This document shows, piece after piece, positions 11,647-16,614 of a stretch of DNA of 16,614 nt. Source of the stretch: Aliterella sp. RAGGC_92 (GTDB lineage: Bacteria > Cyanobacteriota > Cyanobacteriia > Cyanobacteriales > Chroococcidiopsidaceae). The DNA lies in assembly GCA_030826005.1 (NCBI GenBank), contig JAPJOW010000085.1, forward strand, positions 1 to 16,614. The letters are read 5' to 3'. Position 1 is the stretch's first letter. Every line of letters starts with the position of its first letter. The notes under the pieces are model-generated. The model did not search any database and was not told where the DNA came from. It saw only the letters and a list, made by a program, of their open reading frames with translations. The position numbers and the translations under genes are program-made.

Positions 11647-14376
11647 ATGACCGCAAGCATTAACGATTTACCCAGCATTTACGACCCCAAAATCGCCGAA
11701 TCTAAGTGGCAAAAGTACTGGGACGATAACCAAGTCTACAAAGCCGATCCTAACCATGAGGGCGAACCCTATTGTATTGTCATTCCCCCGCCAAATGTAA
11801 CGGGAAGTTTGCACATGGGTCATGCGTTTGAAAGTATTTTGATTGATGTATTAATTCGCTACCACCGGATGCAGGGGCGAAATACTTTGTGGCTTCCTGG
11901 AACAGATCACGCTAGTATTGCTGTCCACACAGTTTTAGAAAAACAGTTACGGGCGGAAGGTAAAACGCGCCAAGAGTTAGGACGAGAGAAGTTTTTAGAA
12001 AAAGCTTGGGCGTGGAAAGCTGAATCTGGGGGAACGATTGTTAATCAACTCAAGGGTTTGGGCGTTTCGGTAGATTGGTCGCGCGAACGTTTTACGATGG
12101 ATGAAGGGTTATCTAAAGCGGTAATAGAAGAATTTACGCGGTTGTTTGAGGAAGGACTGATTTATCGCGGTAAGTATTTGGTAAATTGGTGTCCTGCTAC
12201 TCAATCGGCGGTTTCGGACTTGGAAGTAGAAAAGCAGGATATTGACGGACATTTATGGCACTTTCGCTATCCTTTTGGAGATGATTCGGGTTTTGTGGAA
12301 GTTGCCACAACTCGCCCGGAGACAATGTTAGGCGATACGGCGGTAGCGGTAAATCCAACGGACGATCGCTATAAGCATTTAATTGGCAAAATGCTCAAGT
12401 TACCCATTGTCGGGCGAGAAATTCCGGTAATTGCTGATGAATTTGTCGATCCTAGCTTTGGTACGGGTTGCGTGAAGGTCACTCCCGCCCACGATCCTAA
12501 CGATTTTGCGATCGGTCAGCGTCACGAGTTGCCAATGGTAAATATTATGAATAAGGATGGGACTTTAAATGAAAATGCGGGAGATTTTCAGGGACAAGAT
12601 CGGTTTGTAGCTAGAAAAAAAGTAATAGAACGATTAAAAGCTGAGGGTTTTCTCGTCAAGATCGAAGATTACAAGCATTCTGTACCTTATAGCGATCGCG
12701 GTAAAGTTCCCATTGAACCATTGCTATCTACTCAGTGGTTTGTCAAAATTCGCCCTTTAGCTGATAACACTCTAGAATTTTTAGACAAGCAATCTTCCCC
12801 TCAATTTATCCCCGAACGTTGGACGAAAGTTTATCGCGATTGGCTGGTAAAACTAACTGATTGGTGCATCTCTCGTCAACTTTGGTGGGGTCATCAAATC
12901 CCCGCTTGGTACGCTGTTAGCGAGACGGGGGGCGAAATTGCCGATCATACGCCCTTTGTAGTGGCTAAAACTCAAGCGGAGGCGCAAGAAAAAGCTATTG
13001 CTCAGTTTGGGAAAGATGTAAAACTAGAGCAAGATCCCGATGTATTGGATACTTGGTTTTCGTCTGGGTTATGGCCTTTTTCAACTTTGGGATGGCCCGA
13101 ACAAACACAAGATTTAGCTACTTATTATCCTACGTCTACCCTAGTTACGGGCTTTGATATTATCTTTTTCTGGGTGGCGCGGATGACCATGTTGGGGGGT
13201 CACTTTACAGGAGAAATGCCGTTTAAAGATGTCTACATTCACGGGCTGGTATTGGATGAAAATGGCAAAAAAATGTCAAAAACCGCCAATAATGGCATCG
13301 ATCCATTATTGCTAATTGATAAGTACGGTACGGATGCTTTGCGCTATACCTTGGTTAAAGAAGTCGCCGGGGCGGGTCAAAATATCCGCTTAGAATATAA
13401 CCGTAAAACTGACGAATCCGCCCCTGTAGAAGCAAGTCGCAACTTTACTAACAAGTTATGGAATGCGTCTAGATTCGTAATGATGAATTTAGATGGTTTA
13501 ACACCGCAGCAGTTGGGACAACCAGAGACAGAATTAGAAAGCGCCGATCGCTGGATTTTATCGCGTTTCCACCAAGCAGTAATTGAAGTAAGCACTCTAA
13601 TTAACAATTATGGTTTGGGAGAAGCTGCAAAAGCTCTATACGAGTTTATCCGGGGCGACTTTTGCGATTGGTATATCGAACTTGTAAAATCGCGCCTGCA
13701 ACCGGAATCACCTTCACGCAAAGCAGTACAACAAACTCTTGCTTACGTTTTAGAAGGGATTTTAAAACTATTACATCCTTTTATGCCGCATATTACTGAA
13801 GAAATTTGGCATACTTTGACCCAAAATAGCGATCGCCAAGTCTTGGGTTTACAACTGTATCCTCAAGCTGATAAAGGGCTAATCGATTTGGAATTAGAAC
13901 ATACTTTTGAACTAATTACAGCTACTATCGGCAAAATTCGCAATCTTCGCGCCGAAGGGGATATCAAACCAGGAGCAAAAATTCGCGTAATTTTGCAAAG
14001 TGAAAACCAAAGCGCAATCGATACCCTAACTCGCATCGGAGAAGTTCACATTTTGGACTTAGCCAAAGCCGAAAGCTTGGAAGTGCTACCAAAACAAGCT
14101 ACAGACTCCCTGGGAAATGTTATTGCTGGCGTAGTAGGGACAGTAGAAATATTGATTCCTTTAGCGGGAGTTGTCGATACTGAAGCTTTGCGAGGCAAAT
14201 TGAGAAAAGCATTGAGTAAAGTAGAAGCAGATATTCAATCGCTTTCTAATCGACTTAATAATCCCAAATTCGTAAACAAAGCTCCCGAAGAAGTAGTTAA
14301 AACTATTCGAGATAACTTACTTGAAGCGGAAAAACAAGCCGAAATTCTGCGCGATCGCATCCATTACCTAGAGTAA
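11647..14376 (+). CDS. valS: Valyl-tRNA synthetase
   Basis: ValRS charges tRNA-Val with valine and edits mis-charged threonine. The 909-aa protein shows the class I HIGH motif as HMGH (56-59, in PPPNVTGSLHMGH), an editing (CP1) domain of about 190-350 with ATTRPETMLGDTAVAV, the DWCISRQLWWGHQIPAW segment, the KMSKS loop as KMSKT (542-546, followed by ANNGIDP), an anticodon-binding region (about 600-800) and the C-terminal coiled-coil arm (about 843-909). The CAAD membrane domain found inserted in ValRS of some cyanobacteria is absent: I see no hydrophobic pair of helices and the length is that of ordinary ValRS. No Shine-Dalgarno sequence precedes ATG 11647. A small coiled-coil gene follows after 34 nt. 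Confidence 0.98.
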   Translation: MTASINDLPSIYDPKIAESKWQKYWDDNQVYKADPNHEGEPYCIVIPPPNVTGSLHMGHAFESILIDVLIRYHRMQGRNTLWLPGTDHASIAVHTVLEKQLRAEGKTRQELGREKFLEKAWAWKAESGGTIVNQLKGLGVSVDWSRERFTMDEGLSKAVIEEFTRLFEEGLIYRGKYLVNWCPATQSAVSDLEVEKQDIDGHLWHFRYPFGDDSGFVEVATTRPETMLGDTAVAVNPTDDRYKHLIGKMLKLPIVGREIPVIADEFVDPSFGTGCVKVTPAHDPNDFAIGQRHELPMVNIMNKDGTLNENAGDFQGQDRFVARKKVIERLKAEGFLVKIEDYKHSVPYSDRGKVPIEPLLSTQWFVKIRPLADNTLEFLDKQSSPQFIPERWTKVYRDWLVKLTDWCISRQLWWGHQIPAWYAVSETGGEIADHTPFVVAKTQAEAQEKAIAQFGKDVKLEQDPDVLDTWFSSGLWPFSTLGWPEQTQDLATYYPTSTLVTGFDIIFFWVARMTMLGGHFTGEMPFKDVYIHGLVLDENGKKMSKTANNGIDPLLLIDKYGTDALRYTLVKEVAGAGQNIRLEYNRKTDESAPVEASRNFTNKLWNASRFVMMNLDGLTPQQLGQPETELESADRWILSRFHQAVIEVSTLINNYGLGEAAKALYEFIRGDFCDWYIELVKSRLQPESPSRKAVQQTLAYVLEGILKLLHPFMPHITEEIWHTLTQNSDRQVLGLQLYPQADKGLIDLELEHTFELITATIGKIRNLRAEGDIKPGAKIRVILQSENQSAIDTLTRIGEVHILDLAKAESLEVLPKQATDSLGNVIAGVVGTVEILIPLAGVVDTEALRGKLRKALSKVEADIQSLSNRLNNPKFVNKAPEEVVKTIRDNLLEAEKQAEILRDRIHYLE

Positions 14377-14384
14377 CCAGTTAT

Positions 14385-14401
14385 GGGCGCACCTAGCGCC
14401 C
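14385..14401 (+). repeat. Small GC-rich hairpin between valS and the next gene
   Basis: GGGCGC (14385-14390) pairs with GCGCCC (14396-14401) around a 5-nt loop. Only a short A-rich stretch follows, so it is not a standard terminator. It may separate the stability or translation of the two cistrons. Confidence 0.45.
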
Positions 14402-14410
14402 CAAAAAGCC

Positions 14411-14845
14411 ATGCTATACCTAGCTCAAGTTCAAATATCAAAATTATCAGGACAATTAGAATTAAGCCTACTCGCTCATCAACAAACCGCTTATAAATGG
14501 CAAATAGAGGAACAAGGAAAAGTAATTAGTGTAACTGAAGAATTTGCATTGCCAGAAGGAGTCTTAGTTTTACTCGAACTTTCTCCCAAAGATGAAATAA
14601 TAAGCTTTCAAGATGCTACAGCTTGGGTGTTAGACCTAGTCAAAACTTATTTAACTTCCGGCGTTACTCCAGCTTTTTTAAAAGCAGAAGCCGACAGATC
14701 CGAACAATGGCGACAGTCTTTAACACTGCAAAATCAAGACTTGTCGCGACGTTCTTTAGAAGTAGAAGCTAGGCGCGAACAAATCCAGGCGCTAGAAGAA
14801 AGTTTTAAACGCGATAAAGAAAACGAAAATGCTACCGAATCTTAG
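14411..14845 (+). CDS. Conserved-looking hypothetical protein with C-terminal coiled coil
   Basis: I do not recognise this 144-aa protein. Residues 1-55 look like a small beta-rich fold (LYLAQVQISKLSGQLELSLLA, VISVTEEFALPEGVLVLLEL); residues 56-90 appear mixed, with DATAWVLDLVKTYL; and about 92-140 is a highly charged helix (FLKAEADRSEQWRQSL, SLEVEARREQIQALEESF) typical of a coiled coil. It has no signal peptide or membrane span, so it is likely cytoplasmic. It starts 34 nt after valS on the same strand and probably shares its transcript. The stop codon overlaps that of the opposing ABC1-family gene by 3 nt. Codon use and motif-like order suggest a real gene. Confidence 0.75.
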   Translation: MLYLAQVQISKLSGQLELSLLAHQQTAYKWQIEEQGKVISVTEEFALPEGVLVLLELSPKDEIISFQDATAWVLDLVKTYLTSGVTPAFLKAEADRSEQWRQSLTLQNQDLSRRSLEVEARREQIQALEESFKRDKENENATES

Positions 14846-16614
14846 GTCTTAACAATTACCGCAGTTTTGGCAACGCCATTAGTTTCGCTTTTTACCAGAG
14901 TTTCCCGAATCAAACGCGCGACAGCTTTACTAGCTAAACGTCCCGCAACTTGTTTGCCTATTTGCTGTACGCCTGGATTGGAAAGCAATTGCGGGATTTG
15001 CGAACTAACTTTTGTCGCATCAAAACCGCGCGTTTCTTGCAAAATCCCCCAAATACGTTTGATATGTTCGAGAGTTTGTTCTTGTTCTGTAGTAGCGGGA
15101 GGAGTGGGAATAACTGCCATTGCTACGGGTTTACCCCAAGGAGTGTTAAATAGGCGATCGCGCAAATTATTAGTAACGCTGTGCAAAGCGTCTTTACTCA
15201 AAGCATCTACGCTTTTTGCTAGTTCGTCTATCAAATTATTGCGAATTAACGCTCCTCTTTCTGAGGATAAAAATTCTAAAGTCTCGTCAAGTACCTGACT
15301 TACATTATATTCGTCGCTGCTACGCGCATTTTTAAGCAAGTTTTCCAAGCGATTCCACCGGAAACGCCCATCTTTAAACAATAAGTCGCGCAAAGATTCC
15401 CGCAATTCTGGGGCAGGATCGGTTAATAAGCGCTTAGAAATATAAGGGTAGGCTTCGCTTAGTACCTTAAAATTGGGATCGATATAAATTGCAATCCCTT
15501 CTAGAGTAACTAGCGAGCGAATAATTAAAGCGTAATAAGCAGGTACGCGAAAAGGATACTCGTACATCAAAGCCGATAACTGATCGGTAATGCTTTTAAA
15601 GTTTAATTCGGCTACACTTGCGCCTAAAGCATTGCCAAAAATTTGACTTAAAGCTGGAACAATCGGGGTTAAGTCGGTTTCTGGGGTCAAAAAGTCGAGC
15701 TTCACATAATCGCGGGCTAACCCTTCAAAATCGCGGTTAACCATGTGTACCACTGCTTCAATTAAACCGTAGCGTTGATAGGGCTTAATTTCGCTCATCA
15801 TGCCAAAATCTAAGTAAGCAAGTTGCCCGTCAGGAGTCGCTAACAAGTTTCCTGGATGCGGATCGGCGTGAAAAAAGCCATGTTCTAGCAACTGACGCAA
15901 AGAACACTGCACCCCCACTTCAATAATGTAACGAGCGTCCACTCCTTGAGCGCGGATGGCATCTACTTGAGTAAGTTTAGTGCCTACTACCCATTCCATT
16001 GTTAAGACGCGGCGATGGGTGTATTGCCAATAAATTTTTGGCACGTAAACATCTTTCAAATGCCCGTATAACTTAGCAAATCGTTCGGCGTTTTCACCTT
16101 CGTTGATGTAGTCCATCTCCTCAAAGATGCGTCCGCCAAATTCGTCTAAAATTGCGACTAAATCGCTCCGCAAGCGCTTGATATTTTTATTTGCCCAAGT
16201 TGCCATACGGCGCAAAATGTATAAGTCTACAGCAATTGTGTCCTGCAAGTCGGGACGCTGGACTTTAACGGCTACAGTTTCGCCCGTTTTGAGCTTACCT
16301 TTATATACTTGTCCTAAAGAAGCTGCCGCAATTGGTTCGGGGGTTAATTCGGCATAAATATTTTCTGGGCGATCGCCTAATTCTTCTTCAATAAACTGGT
16401 ACGCTATTTCATTAGCAAAGGGCGGAATTTGATCTTGCAGTCGCGTTAGTTCTTCTAAATAAGCAGGGGATACTAAATCGGGGCGTGTAGATAATGCTTG
16501 CCCAATTTTGATATAAGCTGGTCCCAATTTTGTCAATAATTCTTTAAGCTGGACGGCGCGCTTTTGCTCGTTGCGATCGCTAACTTTTCTTTTTTTATCC
16601 CACCACACGCCCAA
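14842..16614 (-). CDS. ABC1/UbiB (AarF)-family atypical kinase (partial, N-terminus off the right edge)
   Basis: At least 590 residues are visible. Counted from the window edge, motifs are KIGQALSTR (36-44, the KxGQ motif), the Ala-rich loop AAASLGQVYKG (96-106), VAVKVQRP with catalytic Lys117, HADPHPGNLL (249-258) and LDFGMM (268-273). These define the ADCK/UbiB/ABC1 family, whose Ala-rich loop favours ADP and atypical ATPase activity and which supports quinone biosynthesis; in cyanobacteria several paralogues exist and plastid relatives (ABC1K) act in plastoglobules and in prenylquinone metabolism. A TTG at the right edge is probably not the start, because family members continue upstream with a further segment. 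The C-terminal part (about 370-590) is helical and less conserved. The precise paralogue cannot be assigned. Confidence 0.92.
   Translation of the reverse strand: MGVWWDKKRKVSDRNEQKRAVQLKELLTKLGPAYIKIGQALSTRPDLVSPAYLEELTRLQDQIPPFANEIAYQFIEEELGDRPENIYAELTPEPIAAASLGQVYKGKLKTGETVAVKVQRPDLQDTIAVDLYILRRMATWANKNIKRLRSDLVAILDEFGGRIFEEMDYINEGENAERFAKLYGHLKDVYVPKIYWQYTHRRVLTMEWVVGTKLTQVDAIRAQGVDARYIIEVGVQCSLRQLLEHGFFHADPHPGNLLATPDGQLAYLDFGMMSEIKPYQRYGLIEAVVHMVNRDFEGLARDYVKLDFLTPETDLTPIVPALSQIFGNALGASVAELNFKSITDQLSALMYEYPFRVPAYYALIIRSLVTLEGIAIYIDPNFKVLSEAYPYISKRLLTDPAPELRESLRDLLFKDGRFRWNRLENLLKNARSSDEYNVSQVLDETLEFLSSERGALIRNNLIDELAKSVDALSKDALHSVTNNLRDRLFNTPWGKPVAMAVIPTPPATTEQEQTLEHIKRIWGILQETRGFDATKVSSQIPQLLSNPGVQQIGKQVAGRLASKAVARLIRETLVKSETNGVAKTAVIVKT

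Noticed and set aside
14867..15298. Plus-strand 143-codon frame inside the ABC1-family gene
   Set aside because: It is antisense to a well-supported kinase-family gene and lacks any family motif.

Overview
This is chromosomal DNA from a cyanobacterium. The palindrome GCGATCGC (HIP1) occurs about 20 times in 16.6 kb, far above chance. The genes are those of an oxygenic phototroph: ndhH, large ferredoxin-NADP reductase with a CpcD-like phycobilisome linker domain, phosphoribulokinase and a CURT1/CAAD thylakoid protein. The moderate GC content and the short palindromic repeats suggest a Chroococcidiopsis/Synechocystis PCC 7509-like or Nostoc-like lineage. That placement is an inference. I see no phage, CRISPR, tRNA or rRNA signal, so this is mainly a housekeeping region.

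Layout. Positions 1-1411 (minus strand) hold rsmH followed 9 nt later by a TrkA-type NAD-binding protein that runs off the left edge. Divergent from them is ndhH (1550-2734, plus), followed by a hairpin and a MidA/NDUFAF7-family methyltransferase (2790-3953). Positions 3954-4437 carry a 183-bp MITE-like element with perfect 12-bp terminal inverted repeats and an unrecognised 31-codon membrane ORF. D-lactate dehydrogenase (4438-5421) and the CURT1/CAAD protein (5648-6067) follow. A terminator hairpin built from two HIP1 sites separates them from a minus-strand run: SLH-domain protein, homoserine dehydrogenase and petH. After a roughly 540-bp gap come prk (plus, with a clear Rho-independent terminator), a repeat-bearing gap, valS and a small coiled-coil protein. 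The last gene's stop overlaps the stop of an ABC1/UbiB-family kinase that runs off the right edge.

How the genes relate. NdhH (NDH-1), FNR and Prk link photosynthetic electron flow, NADPH supply and the Calvin cycle. Ldh, RsmH, ThrA/Hom and ValRS are housekeeping. The most notable points are: (i) Prk has Val instead of the usual regulatory Cys at position 19 of its P-loop; (ii) the presumed complex I arginine methyltransferase sits directly beside the gene for its predicted substrate, NdhH, with the target arginine present; (iii) petH has an internal ATG with a Shine-Dalgarno sequence, positioned to give a short FNR lacking the linker domain; (iv) the MITE-like element; and (v) the 31-aa membrane ORF.
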